Below are positions 40,534 to 52,095 of a stretch of 64,000 nt of DNA, piece by piece. The DNA lies in contig BSDZ01000003.1 of the NCBI GenBank assembly GCA_030268105.1, positions 7,030,501-7,094,500 of the forward strand, written 5' to 3'. The first letter of the stretch is position 1, and each line of letters starts with the position of its first letter. The notes beneath the pieces were generated by a model, which was given only the letters and a program-made list of their open reading frames with translations, was not told the DNA's origin and ran no database searches. The stretch comes from Volvox africanus (lineage: Eukaryota > Chlorophyta > Chlorophyceae > Chlamydomonadales > Volvocaceae). The translations under genes and the position numbers were made by a program.

Positions 40534-43500
40534 GAACTTGCCCAGGCTGGTATAGAGGGATCACCACCTGGGGTCTTTGCTGTGGGCCAGATGGTAGCAA
40601 AGTGCCGTGCAGTACGGGCTCTTTTGCCCTCTGTTTTAAACCAAGTGGAGCAGGTGATAGGGAGACGTTTTTCTTTTGATGCACGAACTGTCCGTGCCGG
40701 CTTTGATGGCTTTTGTAATCTGTTTGAGCCTCAAGGTCGCCCCCTATCCTCCGCTAACTTGGGTGGGCATACTATCTTGTTCACTCCCTCTTCACTCTGC
40801 GAGCTACAGAAGCAATTAGCTCTCTTTAGGGCATGCAAACGTCAACACCCTGATACCTCAGCATGCATCTTGCTGCCTGAGTATGTGTCCCGACGCAACC
40901 CTTCTTTTCTGTCGGGAATGCAACGGGTCTTAAGGTTTAATCCAGGGACGGCTCTTTTCCATAGCCTTGATATGGCAGGTGAGGTTGTTCAACTCCCTGG
41001 AAGCCCATACTCTGTTGACGTCTGGTTTGCTGCTCCTAAATCGGTTCAGGAGGGCTTGCCTGAGACTGAACCCTGTATTTCAGTTCTCTGCTTGCCTAAA
41101 GCTGCTGCCCTGATAGGTGCTGGCGTACCTCTGATCACCGTAAGTACGGCAGGTCGTACGTTCACCGCCCTAGCCGACTCTGGAGCCAGTGATGATTTCA
41201 TTTCGGCTTCAGTGGTTACGCAGCTTGGCCTGAAACCTAGCCCATGCTCCTGGTCAGAAGTTACCCTTGCTGATGGGGGTAAGCAGGCTATCTTGGGGCA
41301 GGTTAATCTTCGTCTATCTGCAGGTCCTTTAAGGTTAAATGTCCGCCCATACGTGTTGCCTGAGCTAACTGACGCTGCCACGTATATCTTGGGTTCTTCC
41401 ACGCTAGCACAGTATGGGGCTGTCCTTGACTATGAGGCTAAATCTTTGCGCCTGCGCAAGGGGAATCTAGTCTGCAAGGTACCCTTTACTACTGCCGGAC
41501 AGCCACCAGATCAGATGACACCTGCGCCTTGCTTTAATTATGCAACCACTGCTATCTGTCAGCATACTGAACCTGAAGTTGTTGGCAGAAAAGCAGCAGT
41601 TCGCATGATTCGCAAGGGGGCCCATGCTTTACTAGTACGGCCCAAGTTGCACCTGAATGCAACTTCTATCCCAGCTGATGCCACTGACCCTGAGCTTGAG
41701 GCCCTGTTACAGGAATATGCAGATATATTCCAGGAGGTCCCTGGTAAGCCTCCAATGCGGCCTGTGGATCACACCATACCTTTGGTGCCTGGTGCAGTAC
41801 CCGTTTCCCGCCCCATGTATCGGCTAAGCCCCTTGGAGCTGGACGAGGTCAAACGACAGGTTACTGAGCTGCTGAAAAAAGGTATGATACGGCCAAGCAC
41901 ATCCCCATACTCCGCCCCTATTCTGTTTGTGGGAAAGAAGGATGGGACTCTGAGAATGTGCATTGACTATAGGGGGTTAAATGCCGCAACAGTTAAGAAC
42001 CGTTACCCCCTCCCACGTGTCGATGATCTGCTGGATAAGCTAAAAGATTCTGCATTCTTTAGCTCTATTGACCTCCAGCAGGGGTATAATCAGATTCGTA
42101 TAGCAGAATCTGACATCCCTAAAACGGCTTTCCGTACGCCGTTTGGCCATTTTGAATATACCGTCCTTAGTTTCGGACTGACGAACGCCCCTGCAACGTT
42201 CCAAGCCGTCATGGACCGCATCTTCAGGCCATACATCGACAAATTCGTCATCTGTTATCTGGACGATATCCTGGTGTTTTCAAAGACCCGTGAGGAGCAC
42301 ATACAACACCTCCGCCTGGTCTTTGAGGTTCTGCGGCGTGAGCAGCTGTATGCTAAGCGTTCTAAGTGCCACTGGGCACAACCACAGGTGGAGTATCTGG
42401 GGCATATAGTGTCTCAGGGTGGCATACAGATGGACCCCCGGAAAACTGCTGTTGTTCGGGATTGGCCAGTGCCCTCCAACCTTCAGGAACTGCGTAAGTT
42501 TTTGGGCCTGACCAACTACTTTCGTAAGTTCATAGAGCGCTACTCAGTCATTGCTGCACCGCTAACAAACCTCACACATAAGGGAGCCTTCTCTTCACCT
42601 GAGGCCTGGACCCCCGCATGCCAAGAAGCTTTTGATGCTTTGAAGCGTGCTATCTCTGATGATATTATCCTGCACTTCCCTGACTACTCATTGCCGTTCC
42701 GTGTAGAGGTCATAACTGATGCATCTATACATGGGACGGGGGCAGTTCTGTTGCAGCAGGGACGCCCCATTGCATACACGAGTAAGAAGTTTTCGGGGGC
42801 TGAAACCCGTTATACCACTGGGGAACAGGAATTTCTGGCGGTCCTACATGCCTTGAAGGAATGGCGATGTTACCTTGAGGGCCGGCCTTTTGCCCTCAAG
42901 ACTGATCACAAACCCCTTACGTTTCTGCAAGGTGTGCCCTCCCTTAACCGACGCCAGGCCCGCTGGATGGAATACCTGGCACGGTTTAACTTTGATTGGG
43001 AGTACCTGAGCGGCTCACTTAACATAGCTGATGCTCTCAGTAGGCACCCCTCACTGCATGCAGCCATTCTGGCGGTAAGCACACGGAGTAGGTCTCAGGC
43101 AAAACCTAACTTCGTGCCCTCCGATTTTACCAAGCGCTTGAAACAGGCTTATGCAGCCGACCCGTGGTTCACAATTCACAACAACACGGGGCACTTGGTA
43201 CAGGAGCATGGCTTATGGATCCGATCGGAAGGATCCCACCGTCAGATTGTCGTACCTAACGATGATTCATTACGTCGTGAACTTCTCTCACGTTTTCATG
43301 ACGGCCCTCTTGCTGGGCATCCTGGCTGCACGCGGTTACTAGAGCTTTTGCGGCGTCAATTCTGGTGGCCCCGCATGGCTAAGGACACCGAAAATTATGT
43401 CCTCTGTTGCGACCTGTGCCAGCGCAATAAGGCCCAGTCTGGTAAAGCACATGGGCATCTCCAACCTCTTCCTATTCCTGACGCTCCGTGGGAAAGCGTC

Positions 43501-44604
43501 TCTATGGACTTTATTGTTGCGCTGCCCAAAACTGAGGGAGGATACGATGCCGTGCTGGTCCTGGTCGACCGTTTCACCAAGATGGTCCACCTGGCCCCCA
43601 CGACATCATCCTGCACAGCTGAGCAAACGGCCCGTCTATTTTTCGACAATGTGGTACGTTTGCATGGGGTCCCCAAGTCCGTGGTATCTGACCGCGGCAC
43701 TCAATTTGCAAGTAAGTTTTGGGGCGCCCTGGGGACTCTGGTAGGAATGCGGGTGAACCTGTCCACCGCCTACCACCCCCAATCTGATGGGCAAACAGAG
43801 CGTGTTAACCGTGTCCTGGGTGATATGCTCCGTAACTTTGCAGGACGCACCCCTACTGCATGGGATACCTACCTAACCGCTGCTGAGTTTGCCATTAATA
43901 ACGCTACTAACCGGTCCGTTGGTAATAGTCCGTTTTTCCTGAATTACGGTTTTAACCCTGCTTTGCCTGTTTGGCGGGAGTTGGATGTAAATGTTCCAGC
44001 TGCAAAAACGTTTGCTAAGTCTTTCGTGTCCCGACTAACTGACGCTAAAGCTTGCCTGGAAGCTGCACAGCAACGGGCTATGGACTATTATAACAAGTCC
44101 AAAAAGGACGTCACGTTCACCAAGGGCCAGCTGGTTATGTTGAGCACGAAGAACCTTCGTTCCCTGGCTGATGGGTCTCGCAAGTTATTACCGCGCTTTG
44201 TGGGGCCTTATCCTGTCGTACGCATGGTAGGGTCGGTGGCTGTAGAGTTACAACTCCCATCTGACCTACGCATTCATCCCACATTTCATGTATCTCTCGT
44301 ACGTCCATATCGGGGTACTCTGCCTGAGGCTAACGATAGCATCCCTCCTGTTACGGAAGCTAATCCCTCTACCTGGTTATCGGGTAAGCAGACCCTGTAT
44401 GCTGTCGAACGTATCCTAGATTACCGTGCACGACGTGTTGGCAAGGGCAGGCGTAAGCGCAATGTGCATGAGTACCTGGTTAAATGGTCTGGGTATTCAT
44501 CTGAGCACAATAGCTGGGAACCGGCACGTAACTTCACCCCTGACATGAAACCCCTGCTTGATGAAGCTAGGCTGCGGACACAGTCTAAGGACGGACCTCT
44601 CTGA
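40534..44604 (+). CDS. pol: G4 pol polyprotein
   Basis: In frame with gag after the TAG; 1,340 residues from the first Met at 40582. N-terminal unassigned domain (RRFSFDARTVRAGFDGFCN, GGHTILFTPSS, TSACILLPEY), protease with [12 protein letters not shown] ([10 protein letters not shown]), RNase H ([14 protein letters not shown]), integrase zinc finger (HDGPLAGHPG, CDLCQRNK), core (SMDFIVALP, SDRGTQF, SDGQTERVN) and chromodomain ([11 protein letters not shown]). No interruption is seen. The protease has DSGA where G0-G3 have DTGA; both are functional retropepsin forms. Confidence 0.93.
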   Translation, partial: ELAQAGIEGSPPGVFAVGQMVAKCRAVRALLPSVLNQVEQVIGRRFSFDARTVRAGFDGFCNLFEPQGRPLSSANLGGHTILFTPSSLCELQKQLALFRACKRQHPDTSACILLPEYVSRRNPSFLSGMQRVLRFNPGTALFHSLDMAGEVVQLPGSPYSVDVWFAAPKSVQEGLPETEPCISVLCLPKAAALIGAGVPLITVSTAGRTFTALADSGASDDFISASVVTQLGLKPSPCSWSEVTLADGGKQAILGQVNLRLSAGPLRLNVRPYVLPELTDAATYILGSSTLAQYGAVLDYEAKSLRLRKGNLVCKVPFTTAGQPPDQMTPAPCFNYATTAICQHTEPEVVGRKAAVRMIRKGAHALLVRPKLHLNATSIPADATDPELEALLQEYADIFQEVPGKPPMRPVDHTIPLVPGAVPVSRPMYRLSPLELDEVKRQVTELLKKGMIRPSTSPYSAPILFVGKKDGTLRMCIDYRGLNAATVKNRYPLPRVDDLLDKLKDSAFFSSIDLQQGYNQIRIAESDIPKTAFRTPFGHFEYTVLSFGLTNAPATFQAVMDRIFRPYIDKFVICYLDDILVFSKTREEHIQHLRLVFEVLRREQLYAKRSKCHWAQPQVEYLGHIVSQGGIQMDPRKTAVVRDWPVPSNLQELRKFLGLTNYFRKFIERYSVIAAPLTNLTHKGAFSSPEAWTPACQEAFDALKRAISDDIILHFPDYSLPFRVEVITDASIHGTGAVLLQQGRPIAYTSKKFSGAETRYTTGEQEFLAVLHALKEWRCYLEGRPFALKTDHKPLTFLQGVPSLNRRQARWMEYLARFNFDWEYLSGSLNIADALSRHPSLHAAILAVSTRSRSQAKPNFVPSDFTKRLKQAYAADPWFTIHNNTGHLVQEHGLWIRSEGSHRQIVVPNDDSLRRELLSRFHDGPLAGHPGCTRLLELLRRQFWWPRMAKDTENYVLCCDLCQRNKAQSGKAHGHLQPLPIPDAPWESVSMDFIVALPKTEGGYDAVLVLVDRFTKMVHLAPTTSSCTAEQTARLFFDNVVRLHGVPKSVVSDRGTQFASKFWGALGTLVGMRVNLSTAYHPQSDGQTERVNRVLGDMLRNFAGRTPTAWDTYLTAAEFAINNATNRSVGNSPFFLNYGFNPALPVWRELDVNVPAAKTFAKSFVSRLTDAKACLEAAQQRAMDYYNKSKKDVTFTKGQLVMLSTKNLRSLADGSRKLLPRFVGPYPVVRMVGSVAVELQLPSDLRIHPTFHVSLVRPYRGTLPEANDSIPPVTEANPSTWLSGKQTLYAVERILDYRARRVGKGRRKRNVHEYLVKWSGYSSEHNSWEPARNFTPDMKPLLDEARLRTQSKDGPL

Positions 44605-44659
44605 CGCTGTCCTACTTCAACCTGTCTGCTCTCTTCTTATGCATCGGGACGCTGCATCT

Positions 44660-44673
44660 AGAGGGGGAACAAT
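44660..44673 (+). other. G4 polypurine tract
   Basis: AGAGGGGGAACAAT immediately before the 3' LTR. Confidence 0.8.
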
Positions 44674-45086
44674 TGTTGTATCCTTAATGCATTTCGGTAA
44701 TTCATTAAGATATAATAATTATCTGTTTATTATTTTATAATATAATATATTTAATTATCATATTAACTGTTTCATGTTTCCATCTGGCATTCGATTTGTG
44801 GATTTGGTCTCGGCTGTCGACGACCAATACTAACCGACTTCCTGAAACATCCGAACCTGTCGGTTACTCCATAACCTGTATGGAATGGGCCATTTACCGC
44901 CTGAATGGTAAATGGTGGAACATCTGGTTCCTGGTTCACTGAATCTCCGGTTGTAGTGGTGACTTCTGAAGGTTCGAGGCCTTATGGTCTCTCAAGTACG
45001 ACCTAGTCGGCGGCTCTACTTAATCGGGCTCTGGCACAACAACCGGTATCTTTTGATACCACCCTTCGTGGGTACCATATACAACA
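44674..45086 (+). repeat. G4 3' LTR
   Basis: 413 bp, identical by eye to the 5' LTR apart from the 10-bp deletion. Followed by GAGAC. Confidence 0.95.
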
Positions 45087-45091
45087 GAGAC

Positions 45092-45430
45092 CCATACGCA
45101 AGCAAAAATACATAGCGTGCATGGAAGTTAAAGTTCTCTAACGTACAATATACGCACGCCTAACACGAATTAACGCGCATTAACGCATGCTTGCGTATGC
45201 TGCGAATAATGCGTACACAGGTAGCAGTTGTGGGTTGTGTAAAAGTTTTAAACGCATGTAACTAACATATTCGCACGCTTTCACAAGGTCTTACGCGTGC
45301 GATAGCAACATTTGCGCCACTTTCACTTTGCGTACAAGGCAGCCTCACATTCTTGCTCACTGTAACTACTTTTGGTCGTTCTGGTTATTTCTTTACTGTT
45401 TCAGTTATCGTTCCTGTTATTTGTGTGTAG
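45092..45430 (+). repeat. Continuation of CACTA-like subterminal array, then non-coding DNA
   Basis: After the G4 duplication the GCGTTA-like motifs resume (ATACGCAAGC, CCTAACACGAATTAACGC, TTGCGTATGC) and fade by about 45310. 45310-45430 shows nothing recognisable. Confidence 0.6.
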
Positions 45431-45720
45431 GATAGGGGGGTACATCACCCGTGGCCACTAACCTGGCAGTCCCTACCTTCCCCGGTGTTTCGGGGCACCC
45501 TCATCCAGTCTCCCATGCCGACTTCTCCGAAATCAGTGGTTTTCCCAGGTTCAGCACCCACCACCAGCATCCAGCGGAATCTGCCGAATCAACTAAGGCG
45601 TCAACTCCGCTACTGGTCAGCTCGCAGGTCACTTTAATTGGGGTCGTCACCGTCCATCGACATGGGGGCACCCTGCCCTTAACATTAGGGTCTTTGGCCC
45701 ACTCTCAGTCGGGGTAGAAC
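45431..45720 (+). repeat. Dispersed repeat R, copy 2
   Basis: Similar to 38320-38564, here uninterrupted at CCACTAACCTGGCAG and longer at the right end. An 88-codon frame (45451-45717) contains VPTFPGVSGHPHPVSHADF. Frame conservation against copy 1 suggests past coding, but no family is recognised. Confidence 0.55.
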
Positions 45721-45810
45721 CTGGAACTCCAGGGGCATATTAGTCGTGCCATAACAGTCGTGCCTGAACACGTTATTGTTATTGTTTGCTGTTTTGCCCA
45801 CCCGCTGCAG

Positions 45811-45947
45811 AATTATTTTTGTGTGTACGGAAACTATCCTGTCGTAATGTACGTAGCTGATATGAAGAATATCAATAGGATTTCAGTTTTGATAGATGAA
45901 AATATTCCAGGCAATAATTTACAGTTCAATATTCGGAAAGCATCCAG
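45811..45947 (+). CDS. Candidate internal exon, unknown protein
   Basis: 137 bp between a strong acceptor (CCCGCTGCAG) and a strong donor (AG-GTAAGC). The open frame reads NYFCVYGNYPVVMYVADMK, then ISVLIDENIPGNNLQFNIR. Residue composition looks like a real protein. No other exon of this gene was found, and the family is unknown. Confidence 0.35.
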
Positions 45948-46174
45948 GTAAGCAGCCATTGGTGAGTACGCATTAATTCAACGAAACAATCGAATTTCTA
46001 CACATCCAATCCTGCCAATCAAATTTTGTTTATGAGTTCAATAATCATTTGTACCATGCACCAATCATTTCAATCATCATTAAGTACATACATCCTAACT
46101 TCATCTGCCACCGCACATTTAGCAGCCCGCTCTAATATAAGCTTAGAAACAAACATGTTAGATGTTAGTTCTAT

Positions 46175-47513
46175 CTAATAGTCTTCTATTTCACTCTCTC
46201 TGTTGTCGTCCTCCTCTGGCGCAGTGGTGGCGTCATCCTGCTCGTCCTCAATCTTCTCGTCCTCACTCACCTCCTCAAGCAACTCCTGAAAAGTTTAGAA
46301 AAGGAAAATTATACTTATTTTCATGCATATGTATAAATGTAAATTAAGCTGTCACCACTCAGCAATTATCACTTCCGGTTACAATAATCTTAATCATGTC
46401 TAGGGTGGGCAGTGCTTTTAAGTACCACTAATCATTCTAAAAGCATAGTCTTTCATTTGCTGTACTATGTACTTGGACACTTTGTTACCTGTTTCTCCCT
46501 GAGCTCCCACGTTGACGTAGTGCCCGTGTACATCGCACACCTTCCGAAACACTCTTGACCTTTATCAGTCAAAACAACACATATTATAATTATACATTCA
46601 AACATGAAGGAAATTTAGATAATAAGCTGAACTAAGGAAATTACCTTCTGTCCCTGGTGGTCGTAACTGTCATCGTCATCCGTAGACTTGTCTTCCAACG
46701 GCACCTGCTGGTCCAAAATACGTGAAGGGACTTGGTAGTAATAAAAAGGTTATATTAAAAAGTAAGTAATGTCTGACCTCAATATTTCGTACCTTTCTTT
46801 TGGTGCCCGTGCTTGGTCGCCTCACTTTGGTGGATGGCCGCACATCGTCATCGTTCATTACCTTCAAGGGCCGACGTTAGCATACATATATGATTTGAGA
46901 AATTACAAGCTTACAATTTCTATCAAAAAAGAGAAAAATAAATCGACATATGGCACATCAAATGACAAATCACACAGCAAATGAAAAGAATATAACGAAA
47001 CATGAAATTACAGCTCAATAAAACAGGAAGACAGGATGAATGGGCTGTACCTTTTTTGCTGCCGCCTTGCTTGAGTTCCTAGCTTTCCTGCTGGAGTTCC
47101 TTGTCGTAGAGGGCTGTGAACTCTTTGCCTACATAAAAGGGAAGTACGTTTGGGGAGAATAGGAACAATTACATAAAAGACAGAAAGGAGAAAACAGGTT
47201 AAAGGACATTAATGATCTGTACATCCCTGTATATGAGATCCGTAATGTACATCACCCATCCAGCAATAATTTTGCTAAGCGCACCTGGTAATTTGCACAC
47301 CCCATCATCCACTCTCCGTACTACTAGTATTTGCACTAACCTGTCAGCGTCTAGCGGCCTTGACCTCCTTCTCCTTCTGATGTATGCTAGCTGTGTTGGC
47401 AGCCAGCACCATCATCGATGCATCTTCACCATGCGCGGGCTGCTTTTGGCCTTTGCTAGGGCGCCCATTATGAGTTCCTAATGGCACGTCATTTTGGCCG
47501 TTTTTCTGTGGGT
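46175..47513 (-). CDS. Candidate multi-exon gene of unknown function
   Basis: Minus-strand exons with matching phase 0 boundaries: 47128-47051 (AKSSQPSTTRNSSRKARNS), 46861-46793 (NDDDVRPSTKVRRPSTGTK), 46691-46644 (TSLRDDDDSYDHQGQK), 46551-46489 (CFGRCAMYTGTTSTWELRE) and terminal exon 46285-46175 (ELLEEVSEDEKIEDEQDD) with TAG at 46175-46177. A further upstream exon near 47513-47360 (GQNDVPLGTHNGRPSKGQK) has an uncertain donor. The product would be basic and Ser-rich at first and acidic at the end, as in many chromatin or transposon accessory proteins. No family is recognised. It lies between the two CACTA-like ends. Confidence 0.4.
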
Positions 47514-47598
47514 TGGTGGCAATAAAGTATTTCGTACACGACAAAAATAAATGCAGGAAAAATTTTATTCTTTTACTAGTTAAAGTAAAATACAAATC

Positions 47599-47830
47599 TT
47601 ATGCATACGTACTACTTAAAAGTGAAGAGTAGTGCTTCCATACTCCGTCCAGGGTTGTGCGGCTGCCAATCAATCCCATGTAAGCAACAATGTTTCGTAA
47701 CCCTGCTTTACAACATCCTTTATATGTACATTTAATGCCACCCATTGTACACAGTCGTCAGGTCATCCATGTCATACGGTAGCGGTTCTATTGGACAACC
47801 TTGCTTGCGCAGGCAGCATACGTATAATTT
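47599..47830 (-). CDS. Candidate last two exons of an unknown gene
   Basis: Minus-strand exon 47830-47742 after acceptor GCTGCAG encodes KLYVCCLRKQGCPIEPLPYD and DDLTTVYN. It joins in phase to 47662-47599 (RTTLDGVWKHYSSLLSS) with TAA at 47599-47601. The second exon could instead be spliced on to the gene at 46175-47513. No family is recognised. Confidence 0.35.
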
Positions 47831-47842
47831 CTGCAGCATCAA

Positions 47843-49020
47843 CAGCTAATCATATATTTGTAAAGAAATAATAATTGCTTCAGTAACGAATGGAGCCGCC
47901 TTCTGCTTATGATGGAAAGTCCCGTATGAAACTCTTTACATCCCGAAAACACTTTTCCCCTGAAAGTCAGGAACATTTTCAGTGTGTCATGCCTGGAAGG
48001 GAGCCACTAGAAGGCAACATTGCATCAGATCTGCTAGATGGCATCGACCAAGGCAGCAGCCGCTTGGCTCAAAGCTTGGCTCTTCCTGGTTTTAGTAGCA
48101 ATGAGAAGTGACTTCATTGTGACGAGGATGTTTAGAATCACCATTGCAACGTTTGTACTTGAGATGCCCCGTCTATGTGCCCCGTCTTGGGAGCCAGGGC
48201 CAGCGGGATGGGATGGAAGGCAAGGGTTCTGGGCAGCCCTCAGTACAGCGCCGTCATCGACTTAGGCACGTGCTTGGAGTTTCTGGAGCCATGAAACAAT
48301 TCTGGTTAGGAATGTGCATGACGTTTTTGATGCAATGACAAAATAATGACCGTGCTGAAAATTGTGGCGTGAATCCGTTGAACTATTCATTCCCGTGCAG
48401 CGATTGAGCTATTCTGCATTGCAATATGTCTGGATTGGGGAAGCATTTTTTCTTTTCTTTTCTGGATTGGGGTCATAGAGTACCTCTCACACATGCTCGT
48501 TTTCATGGTCAATTTTCACACATACGCCAAGCTGCTATGATGCTTGCCGGACAAGGCTATCTAATTTTTGGGGCCTGCTCGATGTGTAACTGTGGCTCTT
48601 GGTGACTTTGTTTGGGTCTCCATCTGGAAACATTGTTGCCTGGCTACTGTGTAAGGTTTGCTGTTGCCAAATTTCCTCGGTCCTTACCCAGACTTGCTAA
48701 CTCCGGCAGCTTGCTGCTCAATAATTAGAAAGCTTTCCATAATTAGAAAGGTAGCCCTGAACAGCCATGTGTGGCACTTCAGAGTTCTATGTTATAAAGT
48801 AAGCCACATGTACAGGTTCTAAATTCGTATAATGGTAGCGATTTAGCGATGTTAACAAGCGTTCACCAGAGCAATCTCTTGTACAACGACTAGTATTCAT
48901 AGCGCTATCCTAAATTGAAATTAACTTTGAAGATATTTTATGCACAAAGTCTCGAGACTACTGCACAATAAGAGCAAGTAAGCAAACTAAATAAATCCGG
49001 CAAACCCGTGCTCCGAACAT
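47843..49020. other. Intergenic DNA, no gene recognised
   Basis: About 1.2 kb of mixed composition. Short open frames (for example 47890-48111 plus) show no splice context or family motif. An ATTAGAAAG direct repeat occurs near 48724-48750. Confidence 0.45.
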
Positions 49021-49550
49021 TATTATGCACTATTATTATGCACTATCTACATAAACTTTGCGTAAACTGCGTTACAGTGCGTTACGTGGGTATCGTAACG
49101 CACTGTACGCAAGATATACGCAAGCTGTTTGCGTAAAGTTAACGCGTGCGTTAGGTTTGCGATCGCGTGCGTTAGGTTTGCGTTAGGCTCGCGTTAGAAC
49201 ATACGCAAGCCCCCGATTTTCGAGCACCACGAAACGTAATAAAAATTACAGGGAACTTTTATAATCATTATAAATTTTGTTTTCATTTAAACGAACTTGA
49301 AAACGACGCACTATAACAGACGTTCTGTCAAGTTTTCTATTTCTTTGCGTTAGGCTCGCGTTAGGCTAACGCAACCTCTAACGCACATAACGCAGCCTCT
49401 AACGCAATCCATACTAGCAACAATCCCGCTGTTGTAGCTGTACTGGCGGTACCCTATTGACCCGCGCTCCATATAACGCAGCCTTACGCACACATACGCG
49501 CCCTAACGCAGCCTAACGCGAGCCTAACGCACGAATCTGTTGTTATAGTG
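49021..49550 (-). mobile_element. CACTA-like transposon right terminus with GCGTTA array
   Basis: Two blocks rich in GCGTTA/TAACGC (49060-49215 and 49350-49550) flank an AT-rich core. The end at 49550 reads TAACGCACGAATCTGTTG followed by TTATAGTG, nearly matching the end at 286. Read inward this is CACTATAACAACAGATTCG. It could be the right end of the element that starts at 38565, but the flanking triplets (TAA and ATT) do not match. Confidence 0.6.
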
Positions 49551-51844
49551 ATTGGCTAGCTGCATGCTGCGTGCGCATGGATGGGATCCAGGATTGTTCA
49601 CACTGCAGTATGAAGCGCCTACCTGGGTACACGAGACAGGCCTGGGAACATTGCATCAATAAAACCATCGATCAGCCCCTCTACCTGGTGCCTGTTGCTG
49701 GTGGTCGCTGGAGTGCGCCATCAATATTCCATTATCACTGTATGAATTCGCGAACAGGAGAAATAAGTCGCTATGTCAAGTTCTGCATATTTACTGACCA
49801 TCATGTTAGCGATGTATGTATGCTTATCACGTAATGGCCGATGTCTAGCTCACTTGCAATAAGGTATGTATTATAATATATATAGCATCTCAAGATTTCT
49901 TGTACGTCATGAACAACTGCTGCTGCTGCCGCTGTAACTACTAGCAACTCGTATCACTGATCATGCGTTCTGGCCTACTGGTCGTGACGGAAAATGAATG
50001 AGTGCCTCCATGCATCCAGCTGGGGTGGGGGCCGTCACAGATGGAGTCTCCACGGCGAGGTCCTCTTCACAGACACACTAGATAAAGGCACTGATTTTCT
50101 TGTAACAGCCATGGAGGACGGAATTGTGCCGAGCACTAAACACTTCCTACGGGACGACGACGTTTCTTATATCCTGGTGCTAACCCTCTTCTAGCTAGCA
50201 CTCGTATGCACACGCACACGCGCGTATACATCATACACCAAAATAGCCGAGCTGGTACACTGCGTAGAGGACGAAAAATGATTGAAAAGTGACGGAACGC
50301 AATCGTGACACACACCAAGACCGCGACCACTGTATCCGGATACATCTCAGCGGCATACATATACACACACGTTATCGTATGTATGCGCTGGTGGCATAAT
50401 ACGACAGTGGCAGCAACGCCAATGAGTTGTCAGCTAGTGTGTATTAGGGATTGGACTGTATGTTGGTATAGCCTAGCCGGCTAACGAGCGGCTGACTGGC
50501 ATGGGGATTTTGGAGGACGAATGCCCGGGCAGCATCTGAATGTGACCCACACCTCCCCACTAGCTGGAGAACTTTCATGAGAACTTCTGTGCGCGTGTGC
50601 GACACCAGGGGCCCTTGCTTTGGCACGTGCACTAGTCCTTGGTCCCCGTGAATGCAACTGTAGAGAACCCCGTGCAGTAGTCTAGCAGGGTAGTCATGTA
50701 CCGGGATCTCGTGGTGACGATTTTTTACCACGTGAGCATCACCACATCGGTGCATCACAAAAGACGCAAAGCGCATCAGCAAAAACACAACTTGCACAAA
50801 TGCACGCGATTCCCCCCCCTCCGAACAATTCACTGCTGATGCTCCTGACTGTGCATTTGATGTATTGGTATTGGTAGCTGTGCGAACAGGACAGAACGAC
50901 GCACCACAAAAGGCCCTCTGCATACTGGCCCTGCCTCTTTGTCCAACTTTGTCTAATTAAGACACGCAATTCTCGACCCCAGCTTACGTTCAATTCCCAC
51001 GTAGCCGTGCTGGTCTATAAGACATGTTGTGTCTTTGGCCTGTTGATAAGCGCTATGTACCACACAATCCGACGCGAGCTCGCCATGTGGCATGTAAACC
51101 GGACGGGGTCACGCACTCGCACCTGCACGCACGTACACACGCGTGCGCGCGCGCGGGTGGGGACCTTCTCCGATGCTTCATGCATACACTCAAGCATGCA
51201 AGACAGCTTCCTGGACAGGTCCTCACCAACCCCCCCTCTTTCCTCCATCCCTACCGATGGCCATTCTCGCTTCGTCATGAGGTCATTGCAGTGCGCAGAA
51301 GCACTACGGGGTCATCCGCAGCGCCAGCAGCATCACGGCACTTCGTGGAAGGAGTCCCTCCTCTTCCATCACCTCGGCGCTTCTCATGACAACGGCGAAG
51401 AGCAACATGGACGCCGGGAGGCACAACCCCGCCCATGGCCGCTTCCATGGCCGTAACCACCCCGAGCCGCTCTGCTAACAGCAAATTACCGAGCGCCTTA
51501 AAAGAGCCCTGATATCCCATAACAGATACTTGGGCGCGCTGCCCCAGGTCGTGAGTGAGATAACTTATGGCGGTTTGGGCCCGGACCAAACCACGCTGCT
51601 AAGCCCAGTCCAGCTATTAGCCAGCCTGTCAAACGGTCTGTGCTCCATTTTTCCTTTTCCTTACTCCTTCGCCCTTCTCTCTCTACATATGTATATGGTA
51701 TTACAGGCAAGCGCACTTATATGTGGGGCATTACCTACGATACCGCACACCGTACATATTCTATATTGCTGCACGCTGAACGCACTTGCACAAGGGATGC
51801 TCCATGCACACACTAACCACACCCCTTGACAAGCCAACTCCCCC

Positions 51845-51920
51845 GTGCACACACACACGCACATACACATGTACACATACGCACACGCACCTACACACAC
51901 GCACATATACACACATACTG
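51845..51920. repeat. CA-rich microsatellite
   Basis: Imperfect (CA)n with interspersed CG and TA dinucleotides. Open frames across it on both strands are low-complexity artefacts. Confidence 0.85.
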
Positions 51921-52044
51921 GAGGCGGGGTTCTGCGATCCCGCAACCTTGCGCAGTCTCCACCACCCATAACCACGCCGCCCCCATTCCATCAGCTGTCG
52001 CGCTATCCGTATCGCAATATACGCTCGCATGGTGCAACGCATGA

Positions 52045-52095
52045 CCCATCTCGTGCCCCCCGTAGAAGCTATGAAGCAGGGAGCAACAGCAGCAG
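52045..52095 (-). CDS. Candidate exon with an HExxH metalloprotease motif
   Basis: Minus strand: a pyrimidine-rich acceptor (TTGCTCCCTGCTTCATAG) is followed by about 46 bp encoding FYGGHEMGHALHHAS and a donor GTATATTG. HEMGHALH is the zinc-binding signature of M3-type peptidases (mitochondrial intermediate peptidase). The neighbouring exons expected for that family were not found, so a chance motif is possible. Confidence 0.2.

Larger units (their letters stand above)
38893..45086 (+). mobile_element. Ty3/gypsy element G4, young, gag lacks capsid
   Basis: 6,194-bp element flanked by GAGAC (38888-38892 and 45087-45091). LTRs are 38893-39315 (423 bp) and 44674-45086 (413 bp). They look identical except for one 10-bp indel between GG repeats, so insertion is recent. 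It belongs to a lineage distant from G0-G3 but has the same layout: primer site, leader exon, gag ending in TAG, in-frame pol with chromodomain, purine tract. Confidence 0.95.

Noticed and set aside
38565..49550. A single 11-kb CACTA element with ends at 38565 and 49550
   Set aside because: The ends have matching CACTA tips, but the flanking triplets are TAA and ATT, the inner arrays differ, and repeat R lies both inside and outside. Not enough to call one element.
50444..50923. 159-codon minus-strand frame
   Set aside because: No family, no conserved motif and no clear splice or start context. A chance open frame cannot be excluded, so it is not listed as a gene.
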